A DNA stretch of 64,000 bases from Multifurca ochricompacta. Its lineage: Eukaryota > Basidiomycota > Agaricomycetes > Russulales > Russulaceae. Shown in pieces: positions 1 to 12,500 of the stretch; the first letter of the stretch is position 1, and each line of letters opens with the position of its first letter. The stretch is from positions 434,001-498,000 of the forward strand of contig WTXG01000002.1 of assembly GCA_022496185.1 (NCBI GenBank), given 5' to 3'. A program made the translations under genes and the position numbers. The notes beneath the pieces are model-generated. The model ran no database searches and was not told where the DNA came from. It worked only from the letters and a program-made list of their open reading frames with translations.

Positions 1-2389
1 CATTCAAGTTGGGCAGTACTTTCATGCTTCCTCGGCTTCGGCGCCCATAGCTAAGATCGAATGGCATCTATGGGGCGACGCAGGCTCAACGCTCATGGTG
101 ATGACTGTAGATGGGAAACTCCGGTGAGACCACCTATATTTTCGATTGATGGATTCCTGTTCACCGTTACGCCTGATTAGCGAATATGACATATCGGTAG
201 ATGCAGAAGAGCCTCTACAAGTTGTGTCTTTCGTACACGACCGCAAGTCGTCCAAAACGTTCAATGCCACCGATAGTACCGAGCGTGAAGTTGCATCATT
301 CACCCTTGGTAAGGGAAAGGCTGACTGGGGCCCTTTGACAATTTATGTTGTCATGAAGAGTGGGGACGTGTATGCGTTCTGCCCCTATATGCCTAAGAAC
401 GCGTAAGATGTCCATTCTTTGTTATATATTCAGTCTGATTGATCCTATTTAATAGCTCAATACCCTCGTCATACATCCACGCGCTCGAGTGTTTCGTAGC
501 GGCTAAGCAAGAGTACATCTCCCAAAACCCTTCATCACATTCCCAATCACTTTCAGCTACATACTCACATCAGCATAAGTACATTAGTGCACTTCTCAAG
601 CAGCTGCCTCCAGGGACTGTTTTCCCGGCAGCGTCTCGTTCCGTCCCTCTTCATCCACCAACGACAATGAAAACTCCACCCTTGCGCCAAGGTCCTTTCC
701 TTCTGCAGCCCGCGCCTCACTCGCTCAGTGGGAGCGAGGGAGGTGATGCCACCGATATACTGTATCTTACGTTTGATAAAGATGATGATGCCGAAGATGC
801 CGAAGAGATAGAGCGGCTGGGAGTAGTTTTGGTCGTTGCACAGGACGGTAAGGTTGACGTCTGTCTCGATGTCGATAAGGTGGAAGCCCGCTGGGAGAAC
901 CGACAGGTAAGTGTGAGATACCACCCACAACTGTGGAGGCCTAAATTTCTACTGCAGTCCCCGAATGCCGACCTGCCCATGCTAGCTGTGTATGAGACAA
1001 TTGACCTGGGCTTGATTGACACTCTTTCAACAACTCAACCACGTACCTTGGATCTCCTACAGGGCAATTCTCCCATCTTTCTTGCAGACCCAATACACCA
1101 AGACACTGTCTACGTGTATCATGGTTTCGGCGTGCATGCCATACACTTTCACAGCCTGCTGCGTACTCTCAGCAGTGCCCTGTATTCCGTTTCAGGAGCC
1201 GAAGATGCACTTTTGGCTGCGTTGCGCAACCCCGTCTCCGCTGAGGTTCAACCGATCGTGACGACATTCTCGGTAGAGAGAAAGTGAGGTTCAATCACTT
1301 GTCCTCCATAAACAGTTATTTATTCCATAAATGCAGGGCATCCAACCCAGTCATCTCGGTCATTGTTCCCAATGACGTTTACCTCAACTACAGCATATTC
1401 GTTCTCACATCGTCCATGCGTGTTGTTTCTTTCCCCTTAAACATGCGCTCTACCTTTCCGCACAACGAGGAACACAAGAGCATTGTGCCCGCAAATCGGC
1501 TGCTTAAGTCCGCCGATGAGCCGTTAGCATACACCTCATTGCTCGGCACTAAGCCCTGGGAACCACCAATGGGCTTGGCCTTAACCGGCCTGCCCACGAT
1601 GCCACGCCTCATCACTCCAGAAACGAGGGACTTCCGCATCACGTCCGATACACTCCGCTTTGTCTCCGCCAAAGTGGATGAGGTTGCCGCGCGCGTCCAC
1701 AGTGTCGAGTCAGCGCATCGTCAAACAAACGCACGGGTAGATCTACAGCGCAAAGAACTCCATCGACAACTAGCCAAGATCGACGAGATTCGCGCGCTAC
1801 TGGGAGAACTCCGCGGCGCGCGGCAGGACCGAATCGATGCTCGTGCGCGTGCGATACAGGGGGGACAGCAAGCAATGATTGCGAGGCTCGACCGCGTCCT
1901 CGCAGAACTCATGAAGCGCGCGAATCCGACGCTGAGCGATCACGAGACGAAATGGTTTGATGAATTGGGAAGAATGCGGGAGCAAGTGCTCGGTGCGGGA
2001 AGGTACGACGAGGCATCATTGAAGGCGCGCGTGCAAGCAGTGAGTCTTTTTTTAAAAAAGGTGAACATTTTATGCTGATGACAAGTGTTCCTAGTTAAAA
2101 CGGGAGCACGATCGGCTATTACCTCACCTGAAAGCGTTGGGTGAAAAGGAGAGGGCACAGGCAAAGATCATGCAGGAAAAGAATCAGGGTCTTGGTGTCT
2201 CTCAGGCGTTCGAGTTTGGGCAACAATTCAACAAGGAGTACGTTTCTGCACTTTTGTGTGTCCATGTCTCGAACCTGAATGTGGGAATTCAGACGCACGA
2301 AATTAGAGAAGCTTCAGACCGATTTACTCGATCTTGCTTCCAGACTCGAGTTGCCACTCGGTCGCCCACCTACTCTGCTTGGCTCATAG
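1..2389 (+). CDS. NUP82/NUP88-like nucleoporin (5' end outside window)
   Basis: Partial gene entering from the left edge in frame 2. Exons read as an N-terminal beta-propeller (segment LMVMTVDGKLREYDI joined across the intron at 124-180; a further intron at 403-455), then an extended propeller/linker segment and a long helical C-terminus from about position 1640, rich in charged residues and consistent with a coiled coil, ending PLGRPPTLLGS at the stop 2387-2389. Introns follow GT-AG; the last runs 2238-2292. This combination (WD-like propeller with a DGKLREYD strand plus a C-terminal coiled coil) is that of Nup82 (yeast) / Nup88 (animals), a structural nucleoporin on the cytoplasmic face of the nuclear pore that anchors the mRNA export platform. 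The family call rests on motif recognition and layout, not on a search. It converges on PRP5. Confidence 0.75.
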
Positions 2390-3203
2390 ACACAGGCTTA
2401 ATCTCAGGCCTTTTGGTTCCTATCAACGTATTGTATTTTAGCAGCACGCACATGAAACTTTCTTTTCAACCACTTTTAAATAAGTGCCAACACTATCACA
2501 ATTTTTAATTTTCACCTAGGAAAGTGCCAGCTGCTACTCCCACCTCAAATACTCGTTCAGACAGACAGGCAAGGGTCAGCTACTCGACTGATCACAATAT
2601 ACAAGTGGTCTGCGGTCTGCGGCCATGCCGGTGCTATTGCATACATGCCCAGAGAGGTGATAGAAAGATAAAATAAAACTTACAAGATGGAACGCAAGTC
2701 CGTAAGGACACTGGAATGTGAGTTTCAACTCACCATGCTTACAGTCGCTTTGCTGCTGCTCGATGACGTTGCCTGATCACGGTCAATCGTTTCCAACGTC
2801 TCTGAACTTATCGCGGTTTGGAGGTGCTTTGCTTTCTCGTTTCTCGCAAAAACATTTGCCTTGCACCCACACTCAAGATGGCCAGTCAGCAACTGAAATA
2901 GGAGCCGATGGGTGCTTATGGAACTGATAACTATTAAATGCCATGGTTTGTTAGTGTAAGCACGCACGACAAATTATATGCTTAAATTGTTGTGCGGAGG
3001 CGGAGTGACAACTTCATTCAATTCTCGGGTCACATTGAGGGTCTCACCAGCAACTTATCCAACCGCGCTGGCTGTCATCGTCAGTACAAGGATCAGATCA
3101 GTCTATCTGGATGGCATTACTTTTTTCTAGGGGGAACTGTATTAATGCAGCAGCAAATAATGTAGTACAAATGAGGACATGTCCGCAGCCAAGCAAGTGC
3201 AAT
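2390..3203. other. convergent intergenic region, no gene seen
   Basis: The 814 bp between the stop codons of the nucleoporin gene (+) and PRP5 (-). It should hold both 3' UTRs and terminators. Only short unconnected reading frames are present, none with recognisable protein character or good splice continuity. An A-rich stretch (ataaaataaaact, about 2669-2681) could be polyadenylation-related. I see nothing else in it. Confidence 0.5.
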
Positions 3204-6200
3204 TTACACAACGCTATAGCGTCCGGATGGTGCAGAAGGGTTGCGCATCTCTGCTTGGAGTGCAGCTGTGGAGGCTTCGATGAGTAGTCGCTTGATTTCG
3301 CGTACTGCATTTTCCACCTATCATGCGAATGTTGATTCAAAAGTAGTAATCTCGACAGATCAAGTGACGTACCCGAAACTCCTCGTTCGACTCGATCAGA
3401 AGGTGAAGCTTGGGAGGACCATCTGGCGGAGGTTCTTTTCCCGACTCGTAGTAAATTCCTAACGAAGGTATTGTCAGATCCCAAGAGAATGACGGCCATC
3501 CCACGAAGATGACCGCTTACCCTTGTTAGTTACTGATGCTCCAGTCATATCAATGAGCTAGAAAGCCCGGTTTAGTCAGCCAATTGTTGCTCCAGTATTC
3601 AGCTCCCACACTTACTTGAACCATGGTCTCTTTGTTGGTCACCCTCCACCTTGCCTTTTGTGGGTAATCATTGATTGGTACGATGGCATGGAAATCAGTA
3701 GCATCTGGGTTAACTTTCCGGCTGACGTCCTCGGCTTGAAGCTGGGCCTGAAGTGCCAACTTCGATGCACGTAGTTGAGCATTTAATTTCGCCACAACAC
3801 TGAGAGCCTGCTTATGTGCAGGACTGTCCTTGCCAGCACGGGCAGCCGCCTCTTCTGCAGCGCGAAGAGAGGACTGCATCTTCTCCTCCTCCTTAGCGTG
3901 CGCGAGACGCCGAGCGGCAGCGGCAGCGCCCGCGACCCCTAATAGGCCCTTGGATGTGTCAGGTGCTGGGCCACGCCTGATTTCGACCTTGAAGTTGCCA
4001 AATGTCATATCATCACCCTCTTTCTTTTCAGAGACTTCAGCCTTTTCCTCTTCTGGTTCGCCGTATGCCTTACGCTCCGCCTTTTCTCGGGCGTCGCGTT
4101 CTTTGTCAAGTTTGTCTAGGCCCTTTCCTCCGAACCCGGAACCCGCGGCCTGAGCCTTGCCTGCTTTGACCTTCTCGAGGAAGCCTGGGGAAAGAGGAAG
4201 TAGTAACTAGAGTACCTTTGGACACAGGAAACAAACCTACCATTAGCAAGCTCCTCTAGCTCCGAGGGTACCGTAGCGTTGCTCGCCTTCAAAGCACGGT
4301 AAATGTCAACTGAGTACCGGTCCTGCTCTGGGGTGATGAACGTAATACATGTTCCCTTGTTCCCAGCTCGCCCGGTCCGACCTGCGCGATGGACATAATC
4401 TTCCATGTGGTTCGGTGCGTCGTAGTTGATGACTAATTTCAGCTGCTTGACATCCAGGCCTCTTGCAGCAACTGATGTGGCAATGACGATGGGGACTACG
4501 CCGCTCTTGAAGTCGGAGATAGTGGTATCGCGATCAACCTGGTCCTTTCCACCATGCAGGGACATGGCGAGATAACTCTTGCGGAGAAGCTCGCGTAGCA
4601 GGTTATCCGCAGCTTCTTGGCGATCTACGAATATAAGTGTCCGAGCTTCTGGATCCTCGTTGTACATCTGGCCTAATATTTCAAGCAAACGGTTGAATTT
4701 CGTGTCCTCTACGCGGACTTCCACAATCTGGTCGATCTCGGCAGCGACGACGGACCTGCCGCCTACGGTTATCTCGAGAGGTTTTTTTAAGATTTTCCTT
4801 GCCAGCGAATCCATTTGTTTTGGGAATGTCGCGGAGAAAAGAAGGGTTTGTCGGTCGGGACGGATGTTGTTGACAATCTTCATGACTTGAGGTTCAAACC
4901 CCATATCAAACATGCGATCCGCCTCATCCAGAACAAGATAAGTTACGCGCTTGAGATTTGTGACGCGACCAGAGTTTGCGGTGAGCAAGTCAATCATCCG
5001 GCCGGGAGTACATACGATGATTTCAGCGCCTTTTTTCATGTCCGCAATTTGGTCTTTAATTGGTGACCCTCCGTATGCACAAACAGCCTGCCAACAGCGG
5101 GTGTCAATGCTTTAAAAATGATAATTTAATATAACACCTACCCGGAGATTCAGCACCTTGAGGAAGGGCTTGCAATCCCTGTAAATTTGCACGGCTAGTT
5201 CGCGGGTTGGCGTCATTATGATGGCCATTGGGCCCTCCATTTGCTCAAGGGGGCGCTGATCCTTGATATGACGAAAAACAGGAAGGAGGAAAGCAATAGT
5301 CTTTCCGGAGCCTGTCTTCGCTACACCAATGACGTCGCGGCCAGACATAATGGCGGGAATGGCTTGAGCCTGAATGGACGTTGGGGCCGTATAGTTCAGT
5401 CGCTTGATTACATCCAAGCTAGAAATGTAGTCGGCATCGATGAAGTGAGGCGGTAAGAGGAAACGGGAAAAAAATTAACGTACACACTAGCATGAAGGCC
5501 AAAATGACTCCATTTTGTTACTGGTCGTGGGCAATCAACACCACGTATTTTGATGCTATCGAGTTCGAGTCGGAGTAGATCAGCCTCCTCGTCGGTCATG
5601 GCCGCGACTTCGGGAGGAGGAACATAAAATTCCTTCCGGAACGGTTCGTACTTGATTTTACTGTGATCCACAGCAGCCAAATCCTTTTTCCTTGCCTTCT
5701 TTGCTGCAAGAGCCAAAATATCTTCAGGGTTGAGGTCAGTCGCGTCCAGCTCATCTTCTGCATCCACCTCTCCTTCATCATCATCTGCACCGGCTTCGTT
5801 CATCCTATCATCCTGTCGTTCAGGCAAACGACCAGAGCCTACCATCTTCTTGAGATCCTCTGCGTTCACTTTTTTAACCTCATCTTTGACACCATCCATG
5901 AAAGCGTCAAGAGGGTCTAGCTCGTCATCCTCGTCGACGTCCATGGAACCCTGGGCCCTGGCTTTAGCTTTAGCCTTGGCCTCTGCATCGATGCGATTTG
6001 CGTCTTCGTCGTCTTCGTCGTCGACTTCAAGGTCGCCAATAGCAGCCTCCCCGTCTGCCATGCTCATATCAACGGCCGGCATATCTCCAAGCACCTCCAG
6101 TTGTCGCTTTGTTTCGACTGAATCGTCCATAGAAGATGCCGCTTTGTTGCCTTTAAGTAAATCAGGCTTGACAGGTAGACCCTTGAGACCCAAGCCACCG

Positions 6201-6820
6201 AAAGCGGCACGATTCAGAGAGCCTGCAGGCCTCAACGCGTTCGTGGTTGATGGGGCTATGAGGGCACGGATCAAGTGATGAAATCACAATTACTCAGCGG
6301 TGGAAGAAAATTACTCACCTGCAGCGGACTTTCCAGCGAGTGCCATAGCTTTCGCTTTGGCTTCGCCCAAGGCTTTCTTGGCCTCTTTCTCTTTTTTCCA
6401 TGCTTCTAGTTTCGCCCTCCTTGCCTTGAGTTTCTCGTCTTCAACAGGGGGGGTCGACTCTGACTTTTCCGGAGTGTCTCTGGCAGGTGAGGGCTTGAGG
6501 TCTCGTCGGTCGCGAGAACGTGAACGTCGACGGTCTTCTCTGCGCCTATCATCGCGCCTATCATCCCTTCTGTCGTCACGTCTATCATCCCTTCTCTCAT
6601 CCCTTCTATCATCTCTAGAGTCGCGCCCTCTACTATCTCGGTAGCGATCCCTGTCCCGGTCGCGGTCTCTGTAGCGATCGCGGTCCCTGTCGTCATTATA
6701 CCTCGAGCTGGTAGGCCTTTGAGAGTTACGCCTGGTCGGTGACGGAGACCGAGAGCGATGTGAAGGTCTCACCCTCTTGTTCGGAGAGTCCGGAGAATAC
6801 GACCTGTCCCTGCGCGCCAT
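3204..6820 (-). CDS. PRP5: PRP5/DDX46-type DEAD-box ATP-dependent RNA helicase
   Basis: Eight exons (6820-6319, 6255-5484, 5418-5142, 5087-4241, 4184-3616, 3557-3521, 3458-3373, 3317-3204) sum to exactly 1068 codons, giving 1067 residues. Order: an Arg/Ser/Asp-rich RS-like N-terminus starting [16 protein letters not shown]; a Lys/Glu-rich helix; an acidic linker with a [10 protein letters not shown] motif; the DEAD core with Q-motif region, Walker [26 protein letters not shown] and [10 protein letters not shown]; and a C-terminal KH-like domain with [13 protein letters not shown] and GKEPPP. Core plus KH-like tail is diagnostic of Prp5/DDX46, which remodels U2 snRNP for branch-point recognition during prespliceosome assembly in the nucleus. 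The ATG at 6820 is used; upstream in-frame codons are not ATG. It shares a 162 bp divergent promoter with the PI31 gene. Confidence 0.95.
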
Positions 6821-6982
6821 TATTGAAGTTGAGGTCAAGTTGAGAACTAACTAAGACGACGAAGCGCTTAACCGCGGCCGCGGTGCCACGAAGCGGAGGT
6901 ATGATCACGTGTATGATTATGTAATCACGATGATATCACCACCATCAACCCCGTCTCGTCCTACTTGCTACTTACACTCACC
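6821..6982. promoter_or_regulatory. divergent promoter PRP5 / PI31 with CACGTG box
   Basis: Only 162 bp separate the two start codons, so both core promoters lie here. It contains the palindrome CCGCGGCCGCGG at 6872-6883 and an E-box CACGTG at 6906-6911. CACGTG is the site of bHLH factors such as Cbf1/USF in fungi; a function here is inference. Confidence 0.5.
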
Positions 6983-8089
6983 ATGGCTCCAGACTTATTG
7001 GACCCCTCAGCGTTAACTTCATCCATCCCTGATATATTGCCATCCAATAAGAACAGACTTGAGTCTCAACAAGATGCTATCGCCGCTCTAGTTCACACTG
7101 CCTTCAATGCTCTGTCCTTTAGACTCATCGCGGTCGATGATTCTGCCCCTGCAAGCACTGCTTTGAAGGGAATGCTTCCAGAATCATGGAATATACATGG
7201 TCCATGGAACTACACGCTCAGATATCGTCATGAGCAGAGCAGCCTTGAGTTTATTGTAAAAATTGTCAAGTTAGGTGGTCGTACTTTGATCAATGCTATC
7301 GCGCTCGAAGTACGCGACTATTTTCGTTCCCTCGCAGCACAAATGCTAACACCGATATTCAGAGTGACAAAGCAGCATCTCTGGATATTTCTACAAACGA
7401 TTTCACCTCTCCATCTTTTTTCCCGTATGATGCGAAAGCGATGAATCCTCCACCTCTCATCTACGGTTTCATTTCATCCAACCGTGTTACAGATTTTATC
7501 AGTCAGCTCAAATTGAAGATTATCCAGAGTCTTATGCCTGGCTTGCATAAGGAAGGGTACTCCGAGGGCTCTGACTCACCTCAGTCCTCGAGCAGTTCTA
7601 GACGAGATCCCGTAGTTAACAATCCTGCCCGCCCACAGCCCCTCCCGCCTCCTTATGCACCTGTACGCCCTTTCGACGAGCCATCTCATATCCCATTTAA
7701 TAACCCACTTGAGATCGGTCGCCGCGACCTCGATCCGCTTGGCGTCAACCCACTTGGTGGATTCGGACCACCTCGTTATTTCCTGATTCGGGCAGTGATG
7801 GGATGCTGGTCGGCCCGAATCACCCAATTTTTGGCCAGCGTAGAAGAGGAGACTTTCCCTCTGGCCGAGGGCCATGGGGTGGTGACGGTTTCTTGCCTCC
7901 CATGGGAGCGCCACCAGGTGCTCGATTTGATCCCGTTGGGCCGAGTCCCAGAGGGGGTTTACCTGGAGGAGGAAACTTTCGCGGGCCCGACAATGATGAA
8001 TTTATGCCACCTGGAGCGGTAAGTGCTTTACCGTGTTACTGTTGTATTTGTTTACTGATGAAACTGACTAGGGAGATATGTTCATGTGA
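6983..8089 (+). CDS. PI31/Fub1-like proteasome regulator, with apparent 1-nt frameshift
   Basis: Starts MAPDLLDPSALTSS at ATG 6983. Exon 1 (6983-7309) and exon 2 (from 7363) encode an FP-like N-terminal domain (GPWNYTLRYRHEQSSLEFIV), then a Pro/Gly-rich tail typical of PI31: GRRDLDPLGVNPLG, GMLVGPNHPIFG, and Gly-Arg-rich repeats. A last small exon (8072-8089) gives the C-terminus GDMFM, which sits where PI31 proteins carry their HbYX-type tail, here with Phe for Tyr. PI31/Fub1 binds the 20S proteasome and modulates activity and assembly. Between GFGPP and SLFPDSGSDGML (about 7769-7776) the frame slips by one base; no GT-AG or GC-AG intron reconciles it, so one base seems missing. Confidence 0.85.
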
Positions 8090-8117
8090 GATAAAAGATG
8101 TAATGTTATAGTAATAA

Positions 8118-8319
8118 TATGTGGTGTAGGTGTAGGTGGTGTAGGTGGTGTAGGTGGTGTAGGAGTGTAGGAGGTAGGAGGTAGGAGTAAATAGTTGGTA
8201 TCATATCGTATCGTATCGTATCGTATCGCGGGGCGCGGGGTGCTGCACTCGGTACTCGGTCCGCCCACTTTAAAATCGGGGCAGTACGACTAAATCGTCT
8301 CGTCTCGTCTCGTCTCGTC
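8118..8319. repeat. cluster of short tandem repeats
   Basis: Three adjacent simple repeats lie in the intergenic region after the PI31 gene: a GTAGGTGGT-type array (about 8121-8190), five TATCG units (8204-8228) and five TCGTC units (8295-8319). The TCGTC array lies about 60 bp upstream of the first ATG of the next gene, so it is part of that promoter or 5' UTR. Confidence 0.8.
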
Positions 8320-8380
8320 CTCATTTATTTTGCTCGCCCTCCTACCGCACTGCGTCCACCCACATTACATTTCTACGGTT

Positions 8381-9384
8381 ATGCAGGCAGCATATCCCCT
8401 CAGTAGTCCTCCCTCCCCCATACGATCTAGAAAGATGGCACCCATGCCTGGCTTCAGGGTACCGCCAAAGCCCAAGCCGCCCCCCATCGAAGAGCTGACC
8501 ATCCGGGAACTCAGAGACCTCTATGACCGAAATGCAAAGATCCTCGCCACGCCGTCCGTGCAGGTTTTCTTGGCCCGTTTACCAGTTTATCGATATTTAA
8601 CGCATTTCCCTCTTAGGGCACCTTCCACGTCGACGTATGTCCCGCGCATAATGGCCGAGCAAGCGAAGATCGAAGCGCAATTGCTCGAACTCGAAGGGAT
8701 GCGGGACATCCAGGTCGGTCTCGAAATCACCAAGATCAGTGAGGATGAGCAGATGCGTATCGACAAGGCCCCTGAGCAACCTCGACCGATCGAGGCTAAA
8801 CTACGAGCGCTCGATAAATTCGTGGGTGTCGTATCCATCCTTGTTCTCCTGTTACTGTTGTTTGCAACGCGCCACTAACGTGCCGCGTGTCTCCAATTTA
8901 TTCAATCGCTTTTAGGGTAGCACTTTCCGCCAACAAAACGGCGAAAAGATTCCAGGCCTATCATTTGAAGAAGCCATGGAGCTTGAGCAGAGGGCTCATG
9001 CTGCGGATCTTGAGAGGAAACAGCGCTTGTTGGAAAAGCGACAGAGACAGGGCCTCGTGACAGTGAAGGGCCGTGTACTGACCCGGGAAGAACAAGAGGC
9101 GCGCATCTGGGCATTCATGTGAGTTGGCCATATGAATCTGCCCCCCCAAAAATCTGAATGTAATGTCCACTACCTTAGGAACTACAAACCTTCTGGTCTG
9201 ACCTGAAGATGATGACGACTCAGAGGATGACGATCCGTCAACATGGTTTGACGATGACCAAGATGACGGGCGAAAGGGTCAGGACATCATCGAGCCCGAC
9301 GCCGAGGACCTTTCGGACATAATCCGTGTCGATACTAGCAGGGTTTATTACAACACGTTTTATGAACCGCGAGACGGGGACTGA
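8381..9384 (+). CDS. conserved-looking acidic protein of unknown function, frameshifted
   Basis: I do not recognise the family. The protein has a Pro-rich start (PGFRVPPKPKPPPIEELTIR), a charged helical middle (YVPRIMAEQAKIEAQLLELE), a helical RQQNGEKIPGLSFEEAMELE segment, a basic stretch ending REEQEARIWAFM, and an acidic C-terminus with DDDPSTWFDDDQDDGRKGQD ending FYEPRDGD at the stop 9382-9384. ATGs at 8381 and 8435 are both possible; the second has the better context. An intron 8557-8617 (donor gtccgt) is likely but could be retained. After the last intron, near 9196-9206, the frame of MNYKPSG does not connect to the acidic tail by any usable splice, so an indel is suspected. Composition suggests a nuclear or chromatin-associated protein, but that is a guess. 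Confidence 0.6.
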
Positions 9385-9593
9385 ACTGCTCGCTGAGTCT
9401 TGTAGATTTCTGTACTATTCCTCGATGTAGCTTTGTATCATAAGCACTATTATATTGCGAGAAGCAGACTATCCAAACGGTTGTACTGATCATAATGGTG
9501 AGGTGCGGGCAAGTAAAAGGTCGTGAGCATTTGATTCATGGGGCGGAATTATTTGAAAGGTGATGCACAGACATAAGCGGAAAGGCAACAGAA

Positions 9594-12500
9594 TTACGGG
9601 TCTCGTGCGTGGACCGGGCAGCTTTTTCCGCGCTGAAGCCAAGACGACAAGCACGCTACACAGATGCATTAAAAAAATCAATAGGCACACTGATGAATTC
9701 AGCACTTGCCATTATGGAAACTGCAGAGGCAGCTCAGACGAGCGACCATGGAGCCTTCTACAAACTCTTCGAGACAAATGACACCTGGAATCAAGAGAAA
9801 TGAGTGGACCTGGCACTTCCAGCATTTTGTTTAACTTACATTCAGTACCGATCAACGTGCTTTCCCCGGGAAGTGGGTACACCAGATACTTGGCAGTTTG
9901 CGGGGATTGGCCCTTCCCACCATCCAAGCAGCTCCTGACATGCGCTTCTTGCTCCGCAGCTAGGCCAAGCTCAGCTAGGTTTTGACTGCAGACAGGGCAT
10001 CTGAAATTGTGGTATTGAGGAGGCTAGCTGATTGATTGAGTATGAAAACACTTACTCTGCCAGATCGCTTAACTGCGAGCTAGTCTCCCTCGATAGACTT
10101 GGGACTGATAGCCTCGCCTGGTCGACAAAGATTCTTTCCATCGACGCCACTCCATTGTCACGGAACCGACTTGGAACAGTGACGTTTACCGCGTCGTAGC
10201 ACGATTGACACACCCTCTGAGAAGACGTTGATGCAGAGGAATCAGGGAAGGTGGGATCCTGAACGATTTCGGAAGGGTCGAGGAGGACTCGATACGATGA
10301 GCAACGGTCGCAAAAAATGCGTCCGCAGCGACGACAATGCTGCGACTTTCATCAGGCCCTGGCGAGAGCAGATGAATCGTAGGACTTACATGCTGATGAG
10401 GATGTGTCGCAATCAGTCTCAAGAAAGATGTGGAAGGTCTAGACGTACTCGACGAAGCAAGAAACTAAAACGACGTTGACAGTCCCGACAATTTTGGACA
10501 TGATGGTCTCTTTCCCAGCGCGCATGCACCTCATGCGGCGTAGGAGGGGTGTACTTCGGTGCCACAACCTTTTGTGGGGCTTCATGAGTAGGAACCCTGA
10601 ATTCGGGAGCTTGCGATAGATGGGGTGTAAGATCCGTGGGAGTTCGGGATGCAGGCTGTCGGCCAAAATGATCTGTTGAGAAAGATCGGACAGATGGTGC
10701 ACGCATCGTTCCCTGCGGCGACGAGCCGGGATAATGAAACTCGTCATCATCGTCGTCATCTTCCTCAATATGGTCATTATCTATACATACCAACACTTAG
10801 CGCAACACTACGTGGCATGGAAAGACTTCCACCTTCGGTGCTTAGAAGCAAGCCTTGTGCGCTAGCTGCCAGGCGCCGCCGCTCAAGTTCTCGACTATAG
10901 GCGTTGAGCAAAACTTCTGCCTGAGTCTTACGCTCTAAGTCGCTGTCGCCTAGATAGTACGACTTCAGTCAAGTCGTCCGAGGCAATTGCTTCTGGGCGT
11001 ACCCAGAATGCCCTGCCTTAGTTCCATCGTGGCACGCTCGAGTTTGGCTATAGCCCTGCGAGATTCGACTGCCGAATTCAGTTGGCTAACGTCCTCCGCA
11101 TCTCCAACCTGTGTACCAGCAAGATACCGGGCACGTGCGACGTAGTCCTGGGCTGAAACAAGAGGATTCTCGGAATTGCTGAGAGCTCTTGGCCTTCTCC
11201 GAAGTCGTCGAAGTAGTTGACAGTCTCCTCAAATGGTATTATTGTACCATCGTGGAGCCAGTGATAATAACCACCATCAGGACCGAGGAAGGGCAAAGGG
11301 GGGATATCCAAGCGTCGTCTCATCACACGTACCCAGCGTCTTCTGCGAACCCAGGAGTGAGCAGAGGCAGAACTGGAACGAGAACGAGAACTAGTTCCAT
11401 AGCCCGATGCGCTGAGTGCTGCTACCGTGGTTCCTCCCGCCAATAAACGTTCCAGACGAGCAGGCGGTTCTGGTGTCCACTGGTCATCAGGGCCATCAAA
11501 AGACTGGGCATACTGCCATCCTGTTTCCGCGTCGACTTCAGGAAGCGTCACATCTAACGTCCAATCAGAGCTAATGAGGTGCTTTAGTTACTGGAAAACA
11601 AAAGACGCCGACGAGCAACTCACAGCCAGAAGTGACTCCTCTCGACCCCACTCTGGACATTTTTCACACCGGGTTTGGGGAGCTTGAAAGGTTCCTCTCT
11701 CAATGGCAGCTGCACAGCACTCCTCCATGCAGGAACTAACTTCTGTCCCGTCTCCTCATCTAGCTTCAGGAGCTTCAACTCAAACGGTGGTTGACGTCCA
11801 CTTTTCCCCAAACCGGACGCCGAAAACCTTGGGCGCCCACCCGAAACGGCCAGAGTCTTCAGCCGTGTATCGAGCCGTTGATTTTCGTACAGTATAAGGG
11901 GAACGGTGGTATGTACAGCCAAGGGATCGTACTTGACGGATGAGTTCCGCCATTGCTCTGCCTCGAACCTCGAAAGGACCTACAAGAGCAGTTACTTGGC
12001 ATCACGGGCACATATCTGACGCTGACGCTGACTTACTTCGCAAATCCATACTTCGAATACAGCAGCTGATGCGTCATACGCAGTTTCACCCCAATTGTTT
12101 CGGACGAGTGGGTTTGCGTACAGCTTCGTCAAGAGGTAAAGAACAACAGGAAGGTGACCCTTGGAGGAGGCATTCACTGGATATAGATAAATTTCAGTAT
12201 AGGGGAGATACGTAAGGCAGCCTATCTCACTGAGAGGAGTCCATCCACCCTTGCTGCGTGTATCAACACCAGGTACACCATTGACTGACACTGCAGCGCC
12301 GCCTTGTTCACAGAGCCACCGGACGATATCCAGGTAGCCCTTCATTTCAAGGTTCGTGCGGGCGATCAAGGGAAGTACGCAATTTGCGCACCTTGGAACA
12401 AGCATTATGCAAAGCCGTCCAGCCGTCAGCATCTTGTGCATGGACATCTGCCCCCTTTGAGACTAAATACTGAACTATGTCCAACCGACCGTGCAGAGCC

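Noticed and set aside
5730..6278. Plus-strand Ser-rich ORF opposite PRP5
   Set aside because: It is the antisense shadow of the acidic Asp/Glu-rich linker of PRP5; composition is explained by the opposite strand.
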